64,000 nucleotides of DNA, from positions 248,001 to 312,000 of the forward strand of contig NZ_RCCS01000008.1 of the NCBI RefSeq assembly GCF_003664185.1, in the 5' to 3' direction. The number at the start of each line of letters is the position of its first letter. Positions within the stretch are counted from its first letter, which is position 1. The notes beneath the pieces are model-generated. The model saw only the letters and a program-made list of their open reading frames with translations. It had not been told where the DNA came from and ran no database searches. Shown in pieces: positions 1-6,968 of the stretch. The DNA comes from Tenacibaculum discolor (GTDB lineage Bacteria; Bacteroidota; Bacteroidia; Flavobacteriales; Flavobacteriaceae). A program made the position numbers and the translations under genes.

Positions 1-206
1 TCTGCAATTAAGTCTACTTTTTCTTGTGCATCTGTATAAAATTCTTCAAACTTCATATGCAACTCAAAGAAGTTTTTCCCTTTAATATTCCAGTGTAACC
101 CTCTTGCATTTTGGTAATACACTTGAAAATTTGCTAGTAATGTATTTAACTCATTTACTAAGTTTTCGGTTTTTTGTTTATCTAATCCTAAAATTGTGGT
201 TGACAT
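1..206 (-). CDS. dps: Dps-family ferritin-like DNA-protection protein (5' part, cut by window start)
   Basis: Only the first 68 or so codons are present; the gene runs off the left edge. The protein starts MSTTILGLDKQKT and contains the Dps signature ARGLHWNIKGKNFFELH, whose HW and following acidic residues belong to the ferroxidase centre shared between Dps subunits. Dps dodecamers oxidise and store Fe(II) with peroxide and protect DNA. The gene is transcribed away from the adjacent oxyR-like regulator, the usual arrangement for an OxyR-controlled peroxide defence gene. A clear -7 box (TAAATTTG) lies upstream at 243-250. The identity as Dps is firm; regulation by OxyR is inference from context. 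Confidence 0.9.
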   Translation of the reverse strand, partial: MSTTILGLDKQKTENLVNELNTLLANFQVYYQNARGLHWNIKGKNFFELHMKFEEFYTDAQEKVDLIA

Positions 207-242
207 ATTGTTTTGATTTTAAGTTTTTTACTTTTTCTACTA

Positions 243-250
243 CAAATTTA
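243..250 (-). promoter_or_regulatory. -7 box of dps promoter (TAAATTTG); shared dps/oxyR control region
   Basis: On the minus strand this reads TAAATTTG, a perfect match to the flavobacterial TAnnTTTG element, 36 bases before the dps start codon. The rest of the 116-base divergent region (207-322) is AT-rich and contains the 8-base palindrome AATCGATT at 282-289, a possible LysR-type operator. No recognised OxyR box could be aligned with confidence. Confidence 0.55.
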
Positions 251-322
251 GGGCAAGTTTTAACAGTTTTACTATAAAGGTAATCGATTGTTTTAATATC
301 TTTATCAAAAATTATTATTGAA

Positions 323-1264
323 ATGACTATAACACAATTAAAATATACACTAGCTGTTGCTGAATATAAAAATTTCACCATAGCGGCAGAACATTGCTTT
401 GTTACACAACCAACGTTGAGTATGCAAATTCAGAAATTAGAAGAAGAATTAGATGCTAAGATTTTTAATCGCTCTAAAAAACCCATTGAATTAACTGAAG
501 TTGGTAAGCGTATTGTAGAGCAAGCCAAAGTTATTGTTGATGAGAGTAATCGTATTATAGATATTGTACACCAACAAAAAGGTTATGTTGGTGGTGAGTT
601 CAGACTAGGTATTATTCCTACAATTATGCCTACGTTGCTTCCTATGTTTTTAAAAACTTTTAGCAAGAACTATCCAAAAGTTCAATTAGTTATTGAAGAG
701 TTAACTACAGAGGAAATCGTTAGAAAATTAATGGATGGCTATATCGACGCTGCTATTGCTGCTACTCCATTAGAAAATGAAGCTATAAAAGAGCGTGTTC
801 TATATTATGAACCTTTTGTTGGCTTGGTTCCTAGCGAACATCGTTTGTTTAAACAAAAGAAATTAAAAGTTGATGATTTAGAGGTTGATGATATTTTATT
901 GTTAGAAGACGGACATTGTTTTAAAGACAGTGTAATTAATCTTTGCAGAACAAATAAAAGAAGTTCAACACATCACTTTCAATTAGAAAGTGGAAGTTTT
1001 GATACATTGATAAAGTTATCTAAAGACGGTTTAGGAATGACATTACTTCCTTACTTAAATACTTTGGACTTAAATGAACGAGACAAAACTCATTTAAGAG
1101 AGTTTGAAACTCCTTCTCCTGCACGTGAGGTTAGTTTGATTTATCATAAATCTCAATTAAAAATGCAATTGATAGAAGCTTTAAAAACTACAATTGATAG
1201 TGTTATTAGAGGTGCTATTGCTTTTAGTGATGTAGAAATTATAAGTCCACTTCAGAAAAAATAA
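323..1264 (+). CDS. oxyR: OxyR-type LysR-family peroxide-sensing regulator
   Basis: A 313-residue LysR-type regulator: winged helix-turn-helix at residues 1-60 (MTITQLKYTLAV, then the recognition helix around VTQPTLSMQIQKLE) and a periplasmic-binding-like effector domain at about 90-300. The motif LLEDGHCFKDSVINLC places cysteines at positions 199 and 208, the same numbers as the redox disulfide pair of E. coli OxyR, so it should sense hydrogen peroxide directly. It is divergent from dps, its likely target. A strong bidirectional terminator follows and separates it from the convergent SulP gene. The call is firm because both redox cysteines and their sequence context are kept. Confidence 0.93.
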   Translation: MTITQLKYTLAVAEYKNFTIAAEHCFVTQPTLSMQIQKLEEELDAKIFNRSKKPIELTEVGKRIVEQAKVIVDESNRIIDIVHQQKGYVGGEFRLGIIPTIMPTLLPMFLKTFSKNYPKVQLVIEELTTEEIVRKLMDGYIDAAIAATPLENEAIKERVLYYEPFVGLVPSEHRLFKQKKLKVDDLEVDDILLLEDGHCFKDSVINLCRTNKRSSTHHFQLESGSFDTLIKLSKDGLGMTLLPYLNTLDLNERDKTHLREFETPSPAREVSLIYHKSQLKMQLIEALKTTIDSVIRGAIAFSDVEIISPLQKK

Positions 1265-1271
1265 GAGTAAT

Positions 1272-1300
1272 AAAAAATCCCGCTAATAGCGGGATTTTTT
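1272..1300. terminator. Bidirectional terminator between oxyR and the SulP gene
   Basis: A 13-base stem (AAAAAATCCCGCT, loop AAT, AGCGGGATTTTTT) with A- and T-runs on both sides lies between the ends of two convergent genes. Confidence 0.9.
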
Positions 1301-1320
1301 ATTTTTTATCGTTCAGCGAT

Positions 1321-3213
1321 TTAAAAACTATATTCTGATAATGGCTTTGGAAAATCTTCTGGATTTGCTGCTAAATGATAACGAGGGTCATCTACCGCCT
1401 CTTCAATAACATCTGCAAAAATCGGGCTTGCTTTATAAAGTAATACCTTACAATCTTCACTTAAATGTTTTAAGGTTACCTTTTTCCCTGCCTTTTGATA
1501 TTTTTCTACTAATATAAAAATAGCTTCAATAGCTGAGTGATCAGAAATACGTGATTCTACAAAGTCAATCTCCACATTATCTGGGTCATTCTTAATATCA
1601 AACTTTTCGTTAAAAGCAGTAATACTTCCGAAGAATAAAGGACCCCAAATTTCGTAAACCTTAGTTCCATCTTGTTTAAAACGTTTTCTCGCTCTAATTT
1701 TTTTAGCATTTTCCCAAGCAAAAACTAATGCTGAAATAATTACTCCAACAAATACAGCAATTGCTAAATCAAAAATCACGGTTACCGCTGATACTATAAT
1801 TAGCACAATCGCATCTGATTTTGGTATCTTGTTCATAATTCTAAAGCTCGACCATGCAAATGTGTCAATTACCATCATAAACATTACTCCTACTAAAGCT
1901 GCAATAGGTACTTGTTCAATATATTTATCTGCAAAAAGGATAAAAATTAATAAAGTAACCGCCATCATAACTCCTGATAAACGTCCTCTACCACCTGCGT
2001 TAATGTTAATTACTGTTTGACCAATCATACCACAACCACCAGTTCCTCCAAACAAACCACTTAACATATTTCCTGCTCCTTGTGCTACACACTCTTTATT
2101 ACCATCACCTCTTGAATCTGTTAACTCATCCACTAAATTCATCGTCATTAATGTTTCAATCAATCCAACTGAAGCAGCTAAAAAGGCATACGGTGCTATA
2201 AACTTTAAAGTATCTAAATTGAATGGTAAATTGCTCCAAAGTTCTGCTAAATTCATTTTTTTAGAAATTTCATCAAAACCATTTAAACCTGCTCCTCCAC
2301 CATCTCTAATAAAATCTCCAACATTTATAGACTCTAATCCTCCAAAAATAGATACAAACGTAACAATTAAAATAGCTGTTAACGCTGCTGGTACTTTTGT
2401 TGTTAATTTAGGAAGCAACCATATAATTAGCATTGTTAACAATACTAACCCAATCATAGTATATAGTTTTGTTCCTTGTAAAGTAGATTTTACTACTCCA
2501 CTATCTTTTACTGAATAGAATCCGTCATTTTCTATATTAAAAACAACCTTTTTTGTTTTAGCATCAAAAACTTGTGTATCTGATTTTACAAAAACTTCTT
2601 GATTTGTTTGATTGTTAATTACTGAATTTCCTTTGATTGAAAATAATGCAGCATTTGATACTAGGTCTTGTACTTCATTATCTGCTATTTTATAAACCAG
2701 TTCTTTCGATTCGGTTTTACGCATGTTTTGCCCGAAAATATCTTTCTTATTTTCTTTAAACATTCCTAGTTGTGCAATAAAAATAACTACAGCTAAACCG
2801 TTTACAAATCCCATCATTACTGGATGTGGAATTAGTCTAACTAATTTCCCAAGTTTAAATACTCCTGCTAACACTTGAATTATTCCCATTAAAACTACAG
2901 CTGCTAGTAAATAGAAGTATCCCATGTTTTCTACAGGTGTATCAAACAACAATCCTTTTGCGTGTCCTTCTTGTATCATGTTTACAAAAATTACAGCCAC
3001 AGCTCCTGCTGCTCCTGAAATTAAACCTGGTCTTCCTCCAAAAATTGCTGAAACAATTCCCACAACGAAAGCTCCAAACAGTGCTACAATAGGACTAATT
3101 TGAGCCACAAAAGCAAAAGCTACCACTTCTGGTATCATCGCTAACGATACTGTAATACCTGCTAAAGAATCGTCTTTTATGTTAATCTTCTTACTTTTAA
3201 TGTATTTCATCAT
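1321..3213 (-). CDS. SulP-family inorganic anion transporter with C-terminal STAS domain
   Basis: A 630-residue polytopic membrane protein. It starts with the SulP N-terminal pattern (DDSLAGITVSLAMIPEVVAFAF), carries the glycine-rich family segment GGTGGCGMIGQTVININAGGRGR, and ends with a cytoplasmic STAS domain from about residue 510. SulP proteins move sulfate, bicarbonate or other anions, usually with Na+ or H+; the substrate cannot be read here. It is unusual in carrying a hydrophilic segment of about 100 residues (152-250) between membrane helices where most SulP proteins have a short loop. It is convergent with oxyR. A -7 box TACATTTG lies at 3243-3250 on its strand. Family certain, substrate unknown. 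Confidence 0.88.
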   Translation of the reverse strand: MMKYIKSKKINIKDDSLAGITVSLAMIPEVVAFAFVAQISPIVALFGAFVVGIVSAIFGGRPGLISGAAGAVAVIFVNMIQEGHAKGLLFDTPVENMGYFYLLAAVVLMGIIQVLAGVFKLGKLVRLIPHPVMMGFVNGLAVVIFIAQLGMFKENKKDIFGQNMRKTESKELVYKIADNEVQDLVSNAALFSIKGNSVINNQTNQEVFVKSDTQVFDAKTKKVVFNIENDGFYSVKDSGVVKSTLQGTKLYTMIGLVLLTMLIIWLLPKLTTKVPAALTAILIVTFVSIFGGLESINVGDFIRDGGGAGLNGFDEISKKMNLAELWSNLPFNLDTLKFIAPYAFLAASVGLIETLMTMNLVDELTDSRGDGNKECVAQGAGNMLSGLFGGTGGCGMIGQTVININAGGRGRLSGVMMAVTLLIFILFADKYIEQVPIAALVGVMFMMVIDTFAWSSFRIMNKIPKSDAIVLIIVSAVTVIFDLAIAVFVGVIISALVFAWENAKKIRARKRFKQDGTKVYEIWGPLFFGSITAFNEKFDIKNDPDNVEIDFVESRISDHSAIEAIFILVEKYQKAGKKVTLKHLSEDCKVLLYKASPIFADVIEEAVDDPRYHLAANPEDFPKPLSEYSF

Positions 3214-3242
3214 AATTTCTAAGAGTCTTTTGTAAAAGTGCG

Positions 3243-3250
3243 CAAATGTA
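3243..3250 (-). promoter_or_regulatory. -7 box of the SulP gene (TACATTTG)
   Basis: A minus-strand TACATTTG matches TAnnTTTG and lies 29 bases upstream of the SulP start. No clear -33 TTTG is seen at the usual distance. Confidence 0.5.
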
Positions 3251-3294
3251 AAGATAATTTTATAGACCTAGTTTTACGTTTCATTAAGTTTAAT

Positions 3295-3325
3295 TTTGTC
3301 AGCGTAAATTTTTGCCTTAATTTTG
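3295..3325 (+). promoter_or_regulatory. Promoter of pyrR-pyrB (TTTG-N19-TAATTTTG)
   Basis: TTTG at 3295-3298 and TAATTTTG at 3318-3325 are separated by 19 bases, matching the flavobacterial -33/-7 consensus in both boxes and spacing. The likely start of transcription is near 3330, giving a leader of about 30 bases before the pyrR ATG at 3361. This is too short for a Bacillus-type PyrR attenuator. Confidence 0.7.
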
Positions 3326-3360
3326 AACGTTGAACTATCAAACCAATTTGGTAGCAACAA

Positions 3361-3915
3361 ATGAGCAGAAAAACACTACTTACTTCGAAAGAAATTGAAA
3401 TCATTCTGCATCGATTAGCGTGCCAGTTAATCGAGAATCACAACGATTTTTCTAACACCGTTTTAATAGGATTACAACCTAGAGGTTCTTATTTAGCAAA
3501 TCGATTGGCTAAGTTATTAAGAGAGGAATATCATATTAAAGACTTAAAATTAGGTTTGTTAGATATTACTTTTTATCGTGATGATTTTCGCAGAAGAGAA
3601 GAACCATTAGAAGCCACTTCCACACAAATTGACTTTTTAATTGAAGGAAAACAGGTGGTTATTATTGATGATGTATTATTTTCAGGAAGAAGCGTTAGAA
3701 GTGCTTTAACAGCACTACAATCGTACGGAAGACCTGATAATATTGAGTTATTAGTATTAATTGATCGTCGTTTTAGCCGTCATTTACCAATTCAACCTAA
3801 TTACAGAGGAAGACAAGTAGATGCCATCAATGAAGAAAAAGTAGTTGTTAACTGGCAAGAAACTCATAAAGAAGATACAATTTACCTTGAACCCAAGCCC
3901 TCAAAGCTTGATTAG
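3361..3915 (+). CDS. pyrR: PyrR bifunctional pyrimidine regulator / uracil phosphoribosyltransferase
   Basis: A 184-residue type I phosphoribosyltransferase. The PRPP-binding motif VVIIDDVLFSGRSVRSAL lies near residues 100-116, and the PyrR-specific segment DRRFSRHLPIQPNYRGRQVD follows. PyrR family members bind uridine nucleotides and, in Gram-positives, pyr mRNA; they also have weak UPRTase activity. It is the first gene of a transcription unit with pyrB 24 bases downstream, which fits pyrimidine control. The short leader has no attenuator hairpin, so RNA-binding control of this operon is not evident. The alternative reading, a plain UPRTase-like enzyme, is less likely given the motif set. 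Confidence 0.9.
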   Translation: MSRKTLLTSKEIEIILHRLACQLIENHNDFSNTVLIGLQPRGSYLANRLAKLLREEYHIKDLKLGLLDITFYRDDFRRREEPLEATSTQIDFLIEGKQVVIIDDVLFSGRSVRSALTALQSYGRPDNIELLVLIDRRFSRHLPIQPNYRGRQVDAINEEKVVVNWQETHKEDTIYLEPKPSKLD

Positions 3916-3939
3916 TTATGATTAAAAAAACAAACTAAA

Positions 3940-4872
3940 ATGAAGCAGTTAAGTGTTGAACATTTATTAGGAATCAAATACCTTAACAAAAATGACCTTG
4001 AGCTTATTTTTGAAACTGCTGCTCATTTTAAAGAAGTCATTAACCGACCTATAAAAAAGGTTCCTTCATTACGTGATATTACAATAGCTAATTTATTTTT
4101 TGAAAATAGCACACGTACAAAACTTTCTTTTGAATTAGCTGAAAAGCGTTTATCTGCAGATGTTATTAATTTTTCTGCAGGACAATCTTCAGTAAAAAAA
4201 GGAGAAACTTTAATTGATACTGTAAACAACATTTTATCAATGAAAGTTGATATTGTTGTAATGCGTCATTCAAATGTAGGAGCAGGAATTTTCTTATCGA
4301 ACCATGTGGATGCTAAAATTATTAATGCTGGTGATGGTACACACGAACATCCTACACAAGCATTATTAGATAGTTTTTCTATGAGAGAAGCTTTAAACAG
4401 CGACTTAAAAGGAAAGAAAATTGTAATTGTTGGTGATGTCTTACATTCGCGTGTAGCTTTATCAAACATATTCGCTTTACAACTACAAGGCGCTAAGGTA
4501 AAAGTTTGTGGACCAAGTACTTTAATTCCTAGATACATTTCTAGTTTAGGCGTTGAAGTAGAAACAAACCTTAAAAAAGCTTTAGAGTGGTGTGATGTTG
4601 CTAATGTATTACGTGTACAACATGAACGTATGGATATTAAATATTTCCCATCAACTAGAGAATACACACAACTTTTTGGTATTAACAAAGAAATATTAGA
4701 CAATCTTGGTAAAAAAATTGTCATTATGCACCCTGGACCTATTAATAGAGGTGTAGAACTAACAAGTGATGTTGCCGACAGTGATCAATCAATTATTCTA
4801 AATCAAGTAGAAAATGGAGTTGCTGTTCGTATGGCAGTTATTTATTTGTTAGCACAACAAATAAAAAGATAG
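3940..4872 (+). CDS. pyrB: Aspartate carbamoyltransferase catalytic subunit
   Basis: A 310-residue ATCase catalytic chain, the usual length. The carbamoyl-phosphate motif STRT is at residues 57-60 and HPTQ at 137-140; the aspartate-binding region and the typical ending HPGPINRGVEL are also present. It catalyses carbamoyl phosphate plus aspartate to carbamoyl aspartate, the first committed step of UMP synthesis, in the cytoplasm. It follows pyrR by 24 bases and is followed after two bases by the next small gene, so it is part of an operon. No pyrI regulatory subunit is adjacent, as is common in flavobacteria. Confidence 0.96.
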   Translation: MKQLSVEHLLGIKYLNKNDLELIFETAAHFKEVINRPIKKVPSLRDITIANLFFENSTRTKLSFELAEKRLSADVINFSAGQSSVKKGETLIDTVNNILSMKVDIVVMRHSNVGAGIFLSNHVDAKIINAGDGTHEHPTQALLDSFSMREALNSDLKGKKIVIVGDVLHSRVALSNIFALQLQGAKVKVCGPSTLIPRYISSLGVEVETNLKKALEWCDVANVLRVQHERMDIKYFPSTREYTQLFGINKEILDNLGKKIVIMHPGPINRGVELTSDVADSDQSIILNQVENGVAVRMAVIYLLAQQIKR

Positions 4873-4874
4873 TC

Positions 4875-5207
4875 ATGAACATAGTAGATAAAACTGATTA
4901 CACTTTAATTACTTCTGATGAGAAAACATTTTCTAGTTTCTTAGAAAACTTTGATAATGAATATGTAAACCTTACAGGAAAAAACCTGATTATTGTAATT
5001 TCAGAAGAATTTAATGCCCCTAACAAAAATATTTTGCTATTTTTGAGATACGCGGAACAACATCAGAACAATGGCACATCTTTTGTAGTTGTGTCTAAAG
5101 ATGTTACTATTGATGATTTTCCTGATACCTTTAACATTGTTCCTACATTAGTAGAGGCAGAAGATGTTATAGAAATGGAAAACATTCAACGTGATTTAGG
5201 TTTTTAA
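4875..5207 (+). CDS. Small cytoplasmic protein of unknown function, possibly STAS-like
   Basis: A 110-residue acidic protein with no signal peptide or membrane segment. It starts two bases after pyrB and so is translationally linked to it. The alternating pattern (a buried beta strand LIIVIS, a helix ILLFLRYAEQHQ, a second strand SFVVVS, then PTLVEAEDVIEMENIQRDLGF) resembles the beta-alpha layout of STAS/anti-sigma antagonist domains, but no phosphorylatable Ser motif is visible. The STAS suggestion is therefore weak. Its position upstream of rnz in the same orientation suggests co-transcription. No function is assigned. Confidence 0.75.
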   Translation: MNIVDKTDYTLITSDEKTFSSFLENFDNEYVNLTGKNLIIVISEEFNAPNKNILLFLRYAEQHQNNGTSFVVVSKDVTIDDFPDTFNIVPTLVEAEDVIEMENIQRDLGF

Positions 5208-5250
5208 CCTTATATTTTTAAATAATTATCCATCCCCTAAATGATAATTT

Positions 5251-5571
5251 ATGGTAAAAAAAATACTATTTATAACTTTTTTCTTAGCTATTTCCGTTGG
5301 TTTTTCTCAAGAAAAATCAATTGAGAAGTTAGTAGCATCCCCTAACCCTTTTACGAACAATACTACTATTTATTTTAATGCAAAACACGATCAAACAGTT
5401 ATATTAACTGTTAGAAATGTATTAGGTAAAACTGTTTACAATAAAGAGCTTAAAGTGGTTAAGGGACGTAACTCTTTTCCGTTTCAACGTAACGACTTAA
5501 AGTCTGGAATGTACATTTATGCAATACAAAGTAATAAAGAGATAATTTCAAAACGCTTTGTAATTAAATAA
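5251..5571 (+). CDS. Exported mini-protein consisting of a T9SS C-terminal sorting domain
   Basis: A 106-residue product with a signal peptide (about residues 1-20, ending GFSQ). The rest is almost wholly a Por secretion-system type A tail: it starts ASPNPFTNNTTIYF, has the central strand VLTVRNVLGKTVYN and ends GMYIYAIQSNKEIISKRFVIK. Such tails normally sit at the end of large secreted enzymes or adhesins and send them through the type IX secretion system. Here there is essentially no passenger. Its stop codon directly abuts the rnz ATG. It could be a relic of a larger gene or a free-standing tail. Confidence 0.85.
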   Translation: MVKKILFITFFLAISVGFSQEKSIEKLVASPNPFTNNTTIYFNAKHDQTVILTVRNVLGKTVYNKELKVVKGRNSFPFQRNDLKSGMYIYAIQSNKEIISKRFVIK

Positions 5572-6513
5572 ATGAGTTTACACTTAACTGTTTTAGGTTG
5601 TCATTCTGCTACACCAAGAGCTAATGCCTACCCAACCTCTCAATACTTAGAAATTAACAATCGTCATTTTTTAATTGATTGCGGTGAGGGTACACAACGT
5701 CAAATGAGAAAGTATAAAGTTGGTTTTTCAAAAATCAACCATATTTTCATTTCTCATTTACATGGTGATCACTTTTTTGGTTTGGTTGGACTTATTGCCA
5801 CTTTTGGCATTCTAAACAGAGAGAAAGAACTACATATTTACGGACCAAAAGGTATTAAAGAAGTTACTACACTTCAATTAAAGGTTTCTAAATCGTGGAC
5901 TAAATATCCTATTATTTTTCACGAATTAGAATCTAAAGAAAGTGAACTCATTTTTGAAGATGATAAGGTTTCTGTTAGAACTATCCCTTTAAATCATAGA
6001 GTGTATACTAATGGTTTTTTATTTACCGAAAAACCAAAACTTAGAAAATTACATATTGAAAATATTCAGCAATACAATGAAATAGAGACTTGTGATTTTC
6101 ATAATATTAAAGCTGGTAAAGACTTTACACTCTCTACGGGAGAAGTGGTTCCTAATAAAGAATTAACTATTGATCCTCCTAAACCTTTAAGTTTTGCCTT
6201 TTGTAGTGATACTGCCTATAAGCCAGATATTATTCCTATAATTAAAGAGGTAGACTTATTATATCATGAAGCTACATTTTTAAAAGATAGAGAAGATTTG
6301 TGCGATAAAACAAAACACTCTACTGCTGAACAAGCTGCTTCTATTGCTAATCAAGCAAACGTAAATAAGTTAATTATTGGACATTATTCTAGCAGATATA
6401 AAAACATTAATGATTTTAAAATTGAAGCTCAAACAGTTTTCAAAAACACTGAATTAGCAGAGGCAGGAAAAAGATATAGTACTAATTCTTTTCCTGTTGA
6501 AGTTCTAAATTAA
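5572..6513 (+). CDS. rnz: Ribonuclease Z (tRNA 3' processing endonuclease)
   Basis: A 313-residue metallo-beta-lactamase-fold enzyme. The zinc motif HLHGDH is at residues 62-67; other ligands are seen in the FCSDTAYKPD region and in the late IIGHYSSRY histidine. The N-terminal LGCHSATPRANAYPTSQYLE is typical of tRNase Z. It cuts tRNA precursors 3' of the discriminator base. The ATG follows immediately after the stop of the orphan T9SS-tail gene, indicating coupling. Its 3' end overlaps the convergent CoA-binding gene by four bases. Confidence 0.95.
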   Translation: MSLHLTVLGCHSATPRANAYPTSQYLEINNRHFLIDCGEGTQRQMRKYKVGFSKINHIFISHLHGDHFFGLVGLIATFGILNREKELHIYGPKGIKEVTTLQLKVSKSWTKYPIIFHELESKESELIFEDDKVSVRTIPLNHRVYTNGFLFTEKPKLRKLHIENIQQYNEIETCDFHNIKAGKDFTLSTGEVVPNKELTIDPPKPLSFAFCSDTAYKPDIIPIIKEVDLLYHEATFLKDREDLCDKTKHSTAEQAASIANQANVNKLIIGHYSSRYKNINDFKIEAQTVFKNTELAEAGKRYSTNSFPVEVLN

Positions 6514-6872
6514 TACTGCTTTGTTGATAGGAGTACTAAAGTACAAGCTATTTCGCTCTCAATCTCATTTTCTTTTAACAACTCTATAAACTCAATATTT
6601 TCAGTTCCAGGATTAAAAATTACTCTGCGAGGTTGTAGATTAATTATATACTCATAATACAATTTCTGACGCTCTGGATTTAAGTATAATGTTACAGTAT
6701 CAATATTTTTTAAAAAAATATTTTCTGTTTCAATGACTACATCTCCAACATTTCCTTTTTGTAACCCAATTGCTACAGTTTCTATATCATTATCTCTTAA
6801 CTTTTTAATAGCAATATTAGAGTATCTAGAAGGCTTTAAAGAGGCTCCTAGCACCAAAGTACGTTTTTTCAT
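6510..6872 (-). CDS. CoA-binding (Rossmann) domain protein
   Basis: A 120-residue single-domain protein with the small CoA-binding fold. It has an N-terminal VLGASLKPSRYSNIAIKKL nucleotide-binding loop, then GNVGDVVIETENIF, and later the family segment RVIFNPGTENIEFIEL. This family resembles the CoA-binding domain of succinyl-CoA synthetase; its physiological role is generally unknown. A minus-strand -7 box TAACTTTG lies upstream at 6913-6920. It overlaps the end of rnz by four bases on the opposite strand. Confidence 0.85.
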   Translation of the reverse strand: MKKRTLVLGASLKPSRYSNIAIKKLRDNDIETVAIGLQKGNVGDVVIETENIFLKNIDTVTLYLNPERQKLYYEYIINLQPRRVIFNPGTENIEFIELLKENEIESEIACTLVLLSTKQY

Positions 6873-6912
6873 TTTCTGTTAATAATACGTTAAACTCTCT
6901 TAAACTGAGTAA

Positions 6913-6920
6913 CAAAGTTA
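6913..6920 (-). promoter_or_regulatory. -7 box of the CoA-binding protein gene (TAACTTTG)
   Basis: Minus-strand TAACTTTG matches TAnnTTTG. A TTTG on the same strand lies 24 bases further upstream, slightly longer than the usual spacing. Confidence 0.5.
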
Positions 6921-6968
6921 GACAATTAAGAGTCTATTAAGCACCAAAACAATTCAAAAACAACAAAA

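Noticed and set aside
1829..2020. Open frame on the plus strand inside the SulP gene
   Set aside because: It is the complement of a conserved transporter sequence, with no promoter or family resemblance; typical shadow frame.
4266..4724. 152-codon open frame antisense to pyrB
   Set aside because: It lies wholly inside a well-conserved enzyme gene and encodes no recognisable domain.
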